A DNA stretch of 64,000 nt from Endozoicomonas gorgoniicola (GTDB lineage Bacteria; Pseudomonadota; Gammaproteobacteria; Pseudomonadales; Endozoicomonadaceae). Within the stretch, counting starts at the first letter, position 1, and each line of letters opens with the position of its first letter. The translations under genes were made by a program, and so were the position numbers. This document shows, in pieces, positions 44,043-53,523 of the stretch. The notes under the pieces are model-generated. The model saw nothing but the letters and a program-made list of their open reading frames with translations. It made no database searches and had not been told where the DNA came from. The stretch lies in contig NZ_JAPFCC010000001.1 in NCBI RefSeq assembly GCF_025562715.2, positions 4,238,501 through 4,302,500 of the forward strand, read 5' to 3'.

Positions 44043-47000
44043 ATGACAAACCGGGAAAACCTGTTCTGTTTTGTTCGCCAACCTTTTTTATGTGGCTTGC
44101 TGTGGCTGATAACCGCGACAATACACGCTGCCGATGATCCCCCTTATTGGAGTATTTTGGTAGAAACGTCCAGCACTTCACCGGATAAAACGAATATCAA
44201 CCATTGTCTGACCCATAACATGTCATTTGGATCCCGGGGCATAGATGAAGGTGACGTATTTTCTGTGCTGAACCAGTTTGTGCCTGGCTCTCTGTCAGCG
44301 GTTACTTTTAAAGGGGATGATTACGTTCATGATTTGTTTCTTTCCACCTCCCGGAACGATTGGCTTTTGTCCGGTTCCACGATGGAGATTGCCGAGAAAC
44401 ATCTATTAAATGTCCTTCCTGATGAGATCGCCCCGGAGGCACACACCCTGTACATTATTCCGTCTCTTTCAACCGAGTTTTCGTTAGTTCCGTACAACCT
44501 GTCACAAGACACTTTGGTTATTGAGTTTTTGCTACCTGAAGAAGACATGCCGCCAGTACTTCCTCCTGACAACAACATGGCGACCTCTGTAACCGCACTA
44601 ACGGATCGCTGGCGTTTTCAAATTAATCTCGGATTACTCTTTGAGCCGAGGAATATTTATCTGCCAGGTTCTTTTACCCTGTCTTTGCCAGACAGCGGTA
44701 TTCGTACAAATTTTAGTGATACGTTAACTCCCTTGCCTGAGGCCGTTCAACAAGAGTCCGGCATGGATATCACTAAAGATACGAAAGCCCTTAGTGGTGA
44801 TGTCGCTCTGGTTATCCATTACCCACCGAAGAAAGCCTGCAAAAACCAGCCCACTCACGAAACCCGCATGTGGATTATGCCCCGGAGCAGCGACACCCTG
44901 CCACAGAGAGAGCCTGATGTTTTTCAACTTGAATTTCAGCCTGAGGATCCGCTCTGCGCGGACAAAGGGAAGGCAGATAAGACCAAGCACAGGAATCAGA
45001 AGCCCGGAACTATCGATGCAGAGAGGCTTAAGATATTGATTCGAAATTTACTACAAGCGGACTCTTTGATTACCAGGGAATCAACGTTTGATGAAGTAAA
45101 TCGTGTAATGAACATGATGTTCGAATTACTCTCTCTACAATACAGCCTGCACACTCCACATCTTCAAAATAAATCGCTGAGAAACAATAGAGCTTCAAGA
45201 CTTCAACAGATTGAGTTAGCCCTGACTAACGGGTTACTCACTGTACTCAGATATTCCATAAAAGATACTCAATTAGGAATACCGATCACAACTTTGCCTG
45301 AGCTATTAGAAGAGGGGGTTAAATATATACCATTATCATTGATGGCCGAAATTCTCCCACAGTTCCAGAAATTGCAATACCATGCAAAAAAAGAACACAA
45401 ACAAATGATTGCGGATATTTATAGCCTTGTCGAAATCTCTCTGATGGATTTTATCAATACTATTAAACTGAACGGAAGTCGCACCAAAGCTAACTCACTG
45501 CCTGATATCTGGGACGATTTACGTATCGTAGTGAAGAGCTTTGCAGACTGGGATGAGGGCCTGATCAATAATGACACAACGGGAATTGGGGTCATCTACT
45601 ACTTAACGCTCTTTGCCATTGAAATACCCGATGTGGATATGATCTTTTTTCTTTGCGGCAAGGCCCACAGACTGTTCAAAAAAACAAAAAACCCGCGGTA
45701 TTTCAATGTGGATACTGAGGGCCCCCTGCAGCACCTCAAAAGGACTTACATGGCCGCCTGGACAGTACTTCAGAACTTATTGCCCAGACAGGATATCTCT
45801 GTACCTCAGCTCAGGCAATTAATTAAAGATGCCAGCCAAATCGGGATTAATACAACATCCTGGTCATCCGAGGTGGATCGGTATGAGCAGGCAAAGAACG
45901 ATGCCATTGCAGCGAACCGGGAAGCTAATGCCGCAGAATGGGAAAAGAAAGTGAGCATTGCCGAAGAACACGGCAGGCAATTGCTGACTTTGATTGACAG
46001 GGAGCAAGCGGAGCTGGCGTTGTTGCGGGAACAACGGGATAAAAAACAAACATCCTTCAGAAAAAAAGGGAGTCGCCTGATTCCCCGGAAAAAGGAGAGC
46101 CCGGCTGCCGCTGAATCAGAAGAGCAAACAGACGCTGATACTGATAAGCCTCATGAGGTCGAACCTGAGTGGCAAAGGTTGTATCGGGAAGGGGTTGAGG
46201 TGTACAAGAAGGACGGTACTGAAGCGGCTCTGGAATGGTTTGAAAAAGCACTGAACGCCCAGCCTGATGAACTTTCACGGGCAAGAATTTTTTCTGCCAT
46301 GGCCGATTGTCACTTTGTACCCGGGGAAAAAGTGCTTAAGAGTTTATACGAAAGCTACAATAAGGCACTGACATTTCACCAGCAGATGTTACAAGATGCC
46401 CGGCAACAGCAAAGGCCAGGGTTAGACAAAAATGCGCTGAATGAGTTGTCTTACCAGTTCCTTGAGGACACTAAAACACTGCTCGAACCCATAAAGCAAT
46501 CGATCAGATTTCATGCAGATGCTTTGGAATCGCTATCACGGATTGACATACATTCTCACGAAGTCGACAAAACAGAAGCCGAGCGTCTGTTGCTGATTCT
46601 TATTAAGGAGTGTGAACAGCTCAGTTCAATGTCAATCCGTTTGAGAAAGGGGAACGATGCCCTGACCGAAACCTATCGTCTCAGAAAAGAAGTCATTGAG
46701 ACGTTGATAAATAGCGGAGCAACTAAAGTATCAGAGGAAACAATAGTCCGCCAGAGACTTGAAGCAGACAGAGAAAAAATGTCTTCATCTGACAGAACAA
46801 AAGGTAGAAATAAAGGCAAAAGCAAAGGCAAAGGCAAAAGCAAAGGCAGGAGTAAAGGGACTAATGGCGGGCAAAAAGAAGATGCTCATAATCAGGATCA
46901 AGAGGGTCTTAGTCGCCATTGTGAGAGCATCGCTAAGGAAGTCAATAATTTTGAGGAAGTGGCCACCAAAGCCCGGAAACTGCTGGATAGTTGGAAACGC

Positions 47001-47744
47001 AGAGAGTCGTCAAACACTAAATGCTCTAAAAAAGACTGGAAGAAAATTCGTAAATTAATGACATCGGACAACCCGCTGGGCAAGGGGCTTCAGGAGAAAC
47101 TGCTTATATCAGACAAGTTGCGCAATTATTTGTCGAGCTTTACCTTAACGCCGACCCAGCCTGAACGCTCAGAGAAGCTTGATGATTTCTTGCGTACGCA
47201 GGAATTGGAAGAAGTTGATATCCTGGGGGATCACTTTTGCCTGTTCAATGCCATTATGCGCTGGCTGCAGGTGCACCCGGAAATAGCACCTCACGTAGAT
47301 CGCGCAATGACGGGGCGGGAGCTATTTACCATGCTGGCGCCAAAGGGGGTACAGTTAGGTCAGATATTTCCCCAGCATCTCGAGATGCAGGCCATCGCCA
47401 GTGCCTTTACGGAAACAGGTGCTAATTATCGAGCCTGGGGAACCGCCAGTATGGTTCATCATTTGATCGCTCCCTGGCTGGATATTCCTGTACTGGTGCT
47501 TTCCGAAAGCGATGTTTATCAGGCAGGAGCGGTTAATGGAGTCCTGTACGAATCAGGTAATGCCCTTCCTTTATTTCAAGGCGAGATAGAGAATATTATG
47601 ACAAGTAATACAATGGTACTCATCCATAGACGGAATCACTGGCAGGTCGCCATACCTTCGGCAGCTTCTCGTTACAACACGGAAAGGCAAACGGGTGATT
47701 CGCAATGTCCGGCATCTTCTTGCCAGAGCTTTCAGCAGCAGTAG
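44043..47744 (+). CDS. Exported OTU-type cysteine protease-like protein, copy 1
   Basis: This 1,233-aa protein has a signal peptide (GLLWLITATIHA, cleavage near residue 30) and a beta-rich N-terminal region of unknown family. The central helical region (about 305-575) differs from copy 2. A charged coiled-coil comes next (about 620-700), then a TPR-like segment (WQRLYREGVEVYKKDG, about 709-790) and a Lys-Gly tract (about 919-943). The C-terminal OTU domain has candidate catalytic residues D1063 and C1066 in DILGDHFCLFNAI and H1199 in RRNHWQVA, the expected D-x2-C...H order. OTU enzymes remove ubiquitin, so a host ubiquitin target is inferred. Export by Sec is suggested by the signal peptide. 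Confidence 0.85.
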   Translation: MTNRENLFCFVRQPFLCGLLWLITATIHAADDPPYWSILVETSSTSPDKTNINHCLTHNMSFGSRGIDEGDVFSVLNQFVPGSLSAVTFKGDDYVHDLFLSTSRNDWLLSGSTMEIAEKHLLNVLPDEIAPEAHTLYIIPSLSTEFSLVPYNLSQDTLVIEFLLPEEDMPPVLPPDNNMATSVTALTDRWRFQINLGLLFEPRNIYLPGSFTLSLPDSGIRTNFSDTLTPLPEAVQQESGMDITKDTKALSGDVALVIHYPPKKACKNQPTHETRMWIMPRSSDTLPQREPDVFQLEFQPEDPLCADKGKADKTKHRNQKPGTIDAERLKILIRNLLQADSLITRESTFDEVNRVMNMMFELLSLQYSLHTPHLQNKSLRNNRASRLQQIELALTNGLLTVLRYSIKDTQLGIPITTLPELLEEGVKYIPLSLMAEILPQFQKLQYHAKKEHKQMIADIYSLVEISLMDFINTIKLNGSRTKANSLPDIWDDLRIVVKSFADWDEGLINNDTTGIGVIYYLTLFAIEIPDVDMIFFLCGKAHRLFKKTKNPRYFNVDTEGPLQHLKRTYMAAWTVLQNLLPRQDISVPQLRQLIKDASQIGINTTSWSSEVDRYEQAKNDAIAANREANAAEWEKKVSIAEEHGRQLLTLIDREQAELALLREQRDKKQTSFRKKGSRLIPRKKESPAAAESEEQTDADTDKPHEVEPEWQRLYREGVEVYKKDGTEAALEWFEKALNAQPDELSRARIFSAMADCHFVPGEKVLKSLYESYNKALTFHQQMLQDARQQQRPGLDKNALNELSYQFLEDTKTLLEPIKQSIRFHADALESLSRIDIHSHEVDKTEAERLLLILIKECEQLSSMSIRLRKGNDALTETYRLRKEVIETLINSGATKVSEETIVRQRLEADREKMSSSDRTKGRNKGKSKGKGKSKGRSKGTNGGQKEDAHNQDQEGLSRHCESIAKEVNNFEEVATKARKLLDSWKRRESSNTKCSKKDWKKIRKLMTSDNPLGKGLQEKLLISDKLRNYLSSFTLTPTQPERSEKLDDFLRTQELEEVDILGDHFCLFNAIMRWLQVHPEIAPHVDRAMTGRELFTMLAPKGVQLGQIFPQHLEMQAIASAFTETGANYRAWGTASMVHHLIAPWLDIPVLVLSESDVYQAGAVNGVLYESGNALPLFQGEIENIMTSNTMVLIHRRNHWQVAIPSAASRYNTERQTGDSQCPASSCQSFQQQ
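46811..46857 (+). repeat. Hexanucleotide (GGCAAA-type) tract coding Lys-Gly, copy 1
   Basis: An irregular run of AAAGGC/AAAAGC units encodes alternating Lys-Gly/Lys-Ser (12 dipeptides including flanks). It is shorter and less pure than the matching tract in copy 2, which indicates change by slippage. Confidence 0.8.
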
Positions 47745-47970
47745 AAAAGCAGGCACCACGAAATTCAAAAAATCGAGACGCAAGGTGTAAGCTTCTGGTC
47801 TAGAATCGTCTTGGCTTGTTCGCAGCGGGTTTCGAAAGATTGATGGGTATTGCATAGCATTAACTTTCAGTTACATTCCTTCCGGAACTCGTCTTTCCTT
47901 TTATCAGGTTATGTTGACATGAGGCTTAAATCCTAAATGGTCATTTTACGACAATAAAAAACGGACATTT

Positions 47971-50900
47971 ATGACAAACCGGGAAAACCTGTTCTGTTTT
48001 GTTCGCCAACCTTTTTTATGTGGTTTGCTATGGCTGATAACCGCGACAATACACGCTGCCGATGATCCCCCTTATTGGAGTATTTTGGTAGAAACGTCCA
48101 GCACTTCACCGGATAAAACGAATATCAACCATTGTCTGACCCATAACATGTCATTTGGATCCCGGGGCATAGATGAAGGTGGCGTATTTTCTGTGCTGAA
48201 CCAGTTTGTGCCTGGCTCTCTGTCAGCGGTTACTTTTAAAGGGGATGATTACGTTCATGATTTGTTTTTTTCCTCCTCCCGGAACGATTGGCTTTTGTCC
48301 GGTTCCACGATGGAGATTGCCGGGAAACATCTATTAAATGTCCTTCCTGATGAGATCGCCCCGGAGGCACACACCCTGTACATTGTTCCGTCTCTTTCAG
48401 CCGAGTTTTCGTTAGTTCCGTACAACCTGTCACAAGACACTTTGGTTATTGAGTTTTTGCTACCTGAAGAAGACATGCCGCCAGTACTTCCTCCTGACAA
48501 CGACCTGGCGACCTCTGTAACCGCACTAACGGATCGCTGGCGTTTTGAAATTAATCTCGCATTACTCTTTGATTCGAGGAATATTTATCTGCCAGGTTTT
48601 TTTACCCTGTCTTTGCCAGACAGCGGTATTCGTACAAATTTTAGTGATACGTTAACTCCCTTGCCTGAGGCCGTTCAACAAGAGTCCGGCATGGATATCA
48701 CTAAAGATACGAAAGCCCTTAGTGGTGATGTCGCTCTGGTTATCCATTACCCACCGAAGAAAGCCTGTAAAAACCAGCCCACTCACGAAACCCGCATGTG
48801 GATTATGGCCCGGAGCAGCGACACCCAGCCACAGAGGGAGCCTGATGTTTTTCAACTTGAATTTCAGCCTGAGGATCCGCTCCATCCGGTCAAAGGAAAG
48901 GCAGATAAGACAAAGCAAAAGAGTCAGAAGTCCGAAACTTTTGAAGCAGCGCAGTTTGATTCATTAAGTCAGTTTTTACAAAAAGAGCGCATACTTATTA
49001 TCCGGCAATCAACGTTTGATGAGGCGAATGATGTAATGGAAATGATTCTCGCATTATTTGCTCAACAATCCAGCCTGGAAGCTTCACGCCCCAGAACTCA
49101 ATCGGAGAGGACAAAAAAACGTAAACGGCTTAAAGATTCTGAGGCAGCCTTGAGTCAAGGCTTACTCAATGTGCTCCAATATTTTTTAACAGATACTAAA
49201 TTAGGAGTGCCGGTCACTACGTTACCTGAGCTTTTAAAAGAAGGCGTTAAATATATTCCACTGTCATTGATTGCAGAAATTCTCCCACAGATCCAGAGCT
49301 TGCAATACCATTCACAAAAAGAGCGCGAACAAAACATACAAATGATTGCGGATATCCATAAGCTTGTCGAAATGTTGCTGCTGGGAATTATGCGAGCTAA
49401 AGAGTTGAACGGCAATCCGGAAATAGTCCGCTCACTGTCTGACATCTGGGACGATTTCAGTACAGCAGTGAAAAGCCTTGCAAACTGGAATGAGAGTATG
49501 ATCAATAATCAGGAAGGCGGCTTTTTGGTCATCTACCACTTAATGCTCTTTTCCATGGAAATACCCGATGTGAATATGATCTTTTTTCTTTGCAGCCAGG
49601 CTCACAGTTTGTCCCAGAAAAAAAAGATCCCACGGAATTCCAATAACGATGCTGAGCCCCCCCTGCAGAACCTCAAAAATATTTATATGACCGCCTGGAC
49701 AGTACTTTATAACTTATTGCCCAGACAGGATATCTCTGTACCTCAGCTCAGGCAATTAATTAAAGATGCCAGCCAAATCGGGATTAATACAACATTCTGG
49801 TCATCCGAGGTGGATCGGTATGAGCAGGCAAAGAACGATGCCATTGCAGCGAACCGGGAAGCTAATGCCGCAGAATGGGAAAAGAAAGTGAGCATTGCCG
49901 AAGAACACGGCAGGCAATTGCTGACTTTGATTGACAGGGAGCAAGCGGAGCTGGCGTTGTTGCGGGAACAACGGGATAAAAAACAAACATCCGTCAGAAA
50001 AAAAGGGAGTCGCCTGATTCCCCGGAAAAAGGAGAGCCCGGCTGCCGCTGAATCAGAAGAGCAAACAGACGCTGATACTGATAAGCCTCATGAGGTCGAA
50101 CCTGAGTGGCAAAGGTTGTATCGGGAAGGGGTTGAGGTGTACAAGAAGGACGGTACTGAAGCGGCTCTGGAGTGGTTTGAAAAAGCACTGAACGCCCAGC
50201 CGGATGAACTTTCACGGGCAAGAATTTTTTCTGCCATGGCCGATTGTCACTTTGTACCCGGGGAAAAAGTGCTTAAGCGTTTATACGAAAGCTACAATAA
50301 GGCACTGACATTTCACCAGCAGATGGCACAAGATGCCCGACAACAGCAAAGGCCAGGGTTAGACAAAAATGCGCTGAATGAGTTGTCTTACCAGTTCCTT
50401 GAGGACACTAAAACACTGCTCGAACCCATAAGACAATCGATCAGATTTCATGCAGATGCTTTGGAATCGCTATCACGGATTGACATACATTCTCACGAAG
50501 TCGACAAAACAGAAGCCGAGCGTCTGTTGCTGATTCTTATTAAGGAGTGTGAACAGCTCAGTTCAATGTCAATCCGTTTGAGAAAGGGGAACGATGCCCT
50601 GACCGAAACCTATCGTCTCAGAAAAGAAGTCATTGAGACGTTGATGATGACCGGAGCAAATAAAATATCAGAGGAAACAATAGTCCGCCAGAGACTTGAA
50701 GCAGACAGAGAAAAAATGTCTTCATCTGACAGAACAAAAGGTAGAAGCAAAGGTAAAGGCAAAGGCAAAGGCAAAGGCAAAGGCAAAGGCAAAGGCAGGA
50801 GTAAAGGGACTAATGGCGGACAAAAAGAAGATGCTCATAATCAGGATCAAGAGAGTCTTAGTCGCCATTGTGAGAGCATCGCTGAGGAAGTCAATAAATT

Positions 50901-51693
50901 TGAAGAAGTGGCCACCAGTGCCCGGAAACTGCTGGATAGTTGGAAACGCGGAGAGTCGTCAAACACTAAATGCTCTAAAAAAGACTGGAAGAAAATTCGT
51001 AAATTAATGACATCGGACAACCCGCTGGGCAAGGGGCTTCAGGAGAAACTGCTTATATCAGACAAGTTGCGCAATTATTTGTCGAGCTTTACCTTAACGC
51101 CGACCCAGCCTGAACGCTCAGAGAAGCTTGATGATTTCTTGCGTACGCAGGAATTGGAAGAAGTTGATATCCTGGGGGATCACTTTTGCCTGTTCAATGC
51201 CATTATGCGCTGGCTGCAGGTGCACCCGGAAATAGCACCTCACGTAGATCGCGCAATGACGGGGCGGGAGCTATTTACCATGCTGGCGCCAAAGGGGGTA
51301 CAGTTAGGTCAGATATTTCCCCAGCATCTCGAGATGCAGGCCATCGCCAGTGCCTTTACGGAAACAGGTGCCAACTATCGAGCCTGGGGAACCGCCAGTA
51401 TGGTTCATCATTTGATCGCTCCCTGGCTGGATATTCCTGTACTGGTGCTTTCCGAAAGCGATGTTTATCAGGCGGGAGCGGTTAATGGAGTCCTGTACGA
51501 ATCAGGTAATGCCCTTCCTTTATTTCAAGGCGAGATAGAGAATATTATGACAAGTAATACAATGGTACTCATCCATAGACGGAATCACTGGCAGGTCGCC
51601 ATACCTTCGGCAGCCTCTCGCTACAACACGGAAAGGCAAACGGGTGATTTGCAATGTCCGGCATCTTCTTGCCAGAGCTTTCAGCAGCAGTAG
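47971..51693 (+). CDS. Exported OTU-type cysteine protease-like protein, copy 2
   Basis: This 1,240-aa paralogue of the preceding gene has the same signal peptide, N-terminal region, coiled coil, TPR-like segment and C-terminal OTU domain (candidate D1070, C1073, H1206). Only the central helical block differs strongly (for example FQLEFQPEDPLHPVKG onward to YMTAWTVLYNLLP), while short anchors inside it such as TLPELL, GVKYIPLSL and DIWDD are kept. The Lys-Gly tract is longer, with eight uninterrupted KG pairs. The two copies are in tandem 226 bp apart, each with the same 200-bp leader, so they are probably expressed in the same way. Confidence 0.85.
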   Translation: MTNRENLFCFVRQPFLCGLLWLITATIHAADDPPYWSILVETSSTSPDKTNINHCLTHNMSFGSRGIDEGGVFSVLNQFVPGSLSAVTFKGDDYVHDLFFSSSRNDWLLSGSTMEIAGKHLLNVLPDEIAPEAHTLYIVPSLSAEFSLVPYNLSQDTLVIEFLLPEEDMPPVLPPDNDLATSVTALTDRWRFEINLALLFDSRNIYLPGFFTLSLPDSGIRTNFSDTLTPLPEAVQQESGMDITKDTKALSGDVALVIHYPPKKACKNQPTHETRMWIMARSSDTQPQREPDVFQLEFQPEDPLHPVKGKADKTKQKSQKSETFEAAQFDSLSQFLQKERILIIRQSTFDEANDVMEMILALFAQQSSLEASRPRTQSERTKKRKRLKDSEAALSQGLLNVLQYFLTDTKLGVPVTTLPELLKEGVKYIPLSLIAEILPQIQSLQYHSQKEREQNIQMIADIHKLVEMLLLGIMRAKELNGNPEIVRSLSDIWDDFSTAVKSLANWNESMINNQEGGFLVIYHLMLFSMEIPDVNMIFFLCSQAHSLSQKKKIPRNSNNDAEPPLQNLKNIYMTAWTVLYNLLPRQDISVPQLRQLIKDASQIGINTTFWSSEVDRYEQAKNDAIAANREANAAEWEKKVSIAEEHGRQLLTLIDREQAELALLREQRDKKQTSVRKKGSRLIPRKKESPAAAESEEQTDADTDKPHEVEPEWQRLYREGVEVYKKDGTEAALEWFEKALNAQPDELSRARIFSAMADCHFVPGEKVLKRLYESYNKALTFHQQMAQDARQQQRPGLDKNALNELSYQFLEDTKTLLEPIRQSIRFHADALESLSRIDIHSHEVDKTEAERLLLILIKECEQLSSMSIRLRKGNDALTETYRLRKEVIETLMMTGANKISEETIVRQRLEADREKMSSSDRTKGRSKGKGKGKGKGKGKGKGRSKGTNGGQKEDAHNQDQESLSRHCESIAEEVNKFEEVATSARKLLDSWKRGESSNTKCSKKDWKKIRKLMTSDNPLGKGLQEKLLISDKLRNYLSSFTLTPTQPERSEKLDDFLRTQELEEVDILGDHFCLFNAIMRWLQVHPEIAPHVDRAMTGRELFTMLAPKGVQLGQIFPQHLEMQAIASAFTETGANYRAWGTASMVHHLIAPWLDIPVLVLSESDVYQAGAVNGVLYESGNALPLFQGEIENIMTSNTMVLIHRRNHWQVAIPSAASRYNTERQTGDLQCPASSCQSFQQQ
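50749..50796 (+). repeat. Pure AAAGGC hexanucleotide microsatellite, copy 2
   Basis: One AAAGGT followed by seven consecutive AAAGGC units, all in frame as Lys-Gly. A pure repeat inside a coding region is prone to in-frame slippage, giving length variation without loss of frame. Confidence 0.9.
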
Positions 51694-51854
51694 AAAAGCA
51701 GGCACCACGAAATTGAAACAGATTTGATTCATTACCCGATATGAGCCAGATCAAGTTTAATATTAAAAGCCACCTCGCTTTAAAGTAAGCAGCCAAAAAT
51801 TCCTGAACAGATGCCGATACACTGAACAAAGCCATTTATAGGAAAAGGTGGAAC

Positions 51855-52086
51855 ATGCCTGTAAACAGTGCAACCAACGGTGTAGGGGGAGTCCAGCAAA
51901 ATACCAGCACACCGGATATTCAAGAGCAGCAACCAACAAAAAGTAAATGGGGCAGAAAACTGCGAGCTTTCAGCCCTAAACGTTCATGGCCGGTAACTGG
52001 CCACCCCGAAGCATGAAAATATTGAAGCCTTCATCCAGACTTGGAGTGGGCGGCAAGGCCTGATCATGGTCGACAAATTTTTCAGA
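51855..52086 (+). pseudogene. 5' fragment of an effector-like gene, frameshifted and truncated
   Basis: The ATG at 51855 follows AAGGTGG and opens a 53-aa frame (MPVNSATNGVGGVQQ ... WGRKLRAFSPKRSW) ending at TGA 52014-52016. In another frame the code-like sequence continues past that point (KHENIEAFIQTWSGRQG then IMVDKFFRGF) to a TGA near 52086, so a frameshift is likely. The non-secretory, Gln/Ser/Thr-rich N-terminus is effector-like. The IS110 element begins about here. The fragment may be the front part of the J-domain gene on the other side of the element. Confidence 0.6.
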
Positions 52087-52260
52087 GGCTTTTGACCCTG
52101 AACCTAAACTGACCTGGACGGATCGCTCGTACCCCTAATCGTTTCCCGCCTTACGACGTTGAACGGATAGTAAAAAGACCTCTGCTGATCCTCGGCTTAT
52201 GGCCCACGATCAATCCATCAGACCTTGCCATCTTCCATGATCCATAGGGAGATTAGTCTG
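52087..52260 (+). ncRNA. Candidate IS110 bridge RNA region
   Basis: IS110 recombinases of the IS621 type are guided by a bridge RNA of about 180 nt encoded in the non-coding left end, just before the transposase. This element has a left non-coding region of that size and no other function visible for it. No structure was computed, so this is inference from family knowledge and position. Confidence 0.4.
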
Positions 52261-53484
52261 ATGCAGTCAATTTTGAAATGTTGTGCTGGCCTCGATGTTC
52301 ACAAGATGATGGTCATGGCGACTGTTCAGACCGAAGATGAAAACGGCGAAATCAAAGAGATCACTCAGTCGTTCAAGACGTATCGACGTGAACGCAGGAA
52401 GCTTCGCGACTTCCTGGTGAAACATCAGGTTGAGCTCGTAGTCATGGAAAGTACTGGCGTTTACTGGAAATGCGTTCACGAAACTCTGATTAAAGCAGGC
52501 CTCAAGGTCTGGGTTGTCAATGCCCGTCACGTCAAGAATGTGCCCGGTCGCAAGACTGATGTCCAGGACAGTCAGTGGCTGGCAACACTGGGTCGGTGTG
52601 GTTTGCTTCGCCCCAGCTTTGTACCGCCCCCTGATATCGAGCAGCTGAGGTTGCTGTTTCGCCGTCGTCAGAAACTGGTGGGGCAGCTTGCCGGTGAAAA
52701 GACCCGTCTGCATAAAGTTCTGGACGATGCCGGCATCCGTCTCGGTGGTGTAGTGAGTGACATACATGGCAAGTCCGCACAGGAAATGATTCAGGGACTG
52801 ATTGACGGCCTGCCTCCGCAAGAGCTGGTGAAGTTTGCCCGTGGCAAGCTGAAGAGCAAAACCAAAGAGTTATTCGACAGCATGGAAGGCTCGCTGTCTT
52901 CAGCACATCTGACAGTGCTTAAGAGCATCCGGAAACATATTCAGTATCTGGATGATGAGGTTGCCGAATTGGATGCGGGAATACGCAATATTGTACAAAC
53001 TCAGTACCGGGAACCCTGGCAGCTATTGCAAACCCTTCCGGGAGTCGATGAGATCGCAGCAGCAGGGTTGATTGCTGAGATCGGTGATGACATGAGTGCC
53101 TTTGGCAGCCGGGAGTCTCTGGCATCCTGGGCAGGCCTATGTCCGGGCAACAATGAAAGTGCCGGTAAGCGTAAGAGTGGTAAAACTCGTAAGGGCAACC
53201 AGTCCTTACGACGGCTGATGTGTGAGATCAGTCAGGCAGCTGTAAAGACCAAAAGCCAGTTCAAAGGCAAACATCAAAGCCTGACCATTCGCCGTGGATA
53301 TAAGCGCAGCATCATTGCCATCGGACATAAAATGTTGCGGGTGATCTACTGCATCCTCACCAGGCTTACGCCCTACAAGGATCCAGAGATTGATTACGAA
53401 GCACTGACGGTTCACAGGAATGCACCGCGCTGGTTACAGATGCTCCAGAAATATAATTATCTGCCAGCTTTAACTAAAGAATAA
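52261..53484 (+). CDS. IS110-family transposase/recombinase
   Basis: This protein of about 407 aa has an N-terminal RuvC-like DEDD domain: D in CAGLDVHKMM (about residue 10), E in VVMESTGVYWK (about 64) and D...D in GRKTDVQDSQWLA (about 100). The C-terminal Tnp2 domain has LQTLPGVDEIAAAGLIAEIGD in short blocks, then FGSRESLASWAGLCPGNNES, whose Ser is the family's second catalytic residue. The ATG at 52261 has AGGGAG at 52246-52251 and is preferred over an in-frame TTG at 52225. It catalyses site-specific insertion and excision of the element. Confidence 0.93.
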   Translation: MQSILKCCAGLDVHKMMVMATVQTEDENGEIKEITQSFKTYRRERRKLRDFLVKHQVELVVMESTGVYWKCVHETLIKAGLKVWVVNARHVKNVPGRKTDVQDSQWLATLGRCGLLRPSFVPPPDIEQLRLLFRRRQKLVGQLAGEKTRLHKVLDDAGIRLGGVVSDIHGKSAQEMIQGLIDGLPPQELVKFARGKLKSKTKELFDSMEGSLSSAHLTVLKSIRKHIQYLDDEVAELDAGIRNIVQTQYREPWQLLQTLPGVDEIAAAGLIAEIGDDMSAFGSRESLASWAGLCPGNNESAGKRKSGKTRKGNQSLRRLMCEISQAAVKTKSQFKGKHQSLTIRRGYKRSIIAIGHKMLRVIYCILTRLTPYKDPEIDYEALTVHRNAPRWLQMLQKYNYLPALTKE

Positions 53485-53523
53485 AAGCTCATCAGAGGCT
53501 GCGAGTAAGAACCTTGCCTGTCG

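Larger units (their letters stand above)
43843..47767 (+). repeat. Tandem duplication unit 1 (3.93 kb)
   Basis: Unit 1 covers the leader and the first OTU-type gene. Sequence 3,928 bp downstream is nearly identical except for one internal diverged block (about 44950-45775). The unit 1 end (AAAAGCAGGCACCACGAAATT just past the stop) joins directly to the unit 2 start. Confidence 0.92.
47771..51712 (+). repeat. Tandem duplication unit 2 (3.94 kb)
   Basis: Unit 2 repeats the leader and gene of unit 1 at an offset of 3,928 bp. Identity is near complete from 47771 to about 48880 and from about 49710 to 51712, apart from the Lys-Gly tract. The block between (48880-49710) is clearly diverged. It ends at the same AAATT as unit 1. 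Confidence 0.92.
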
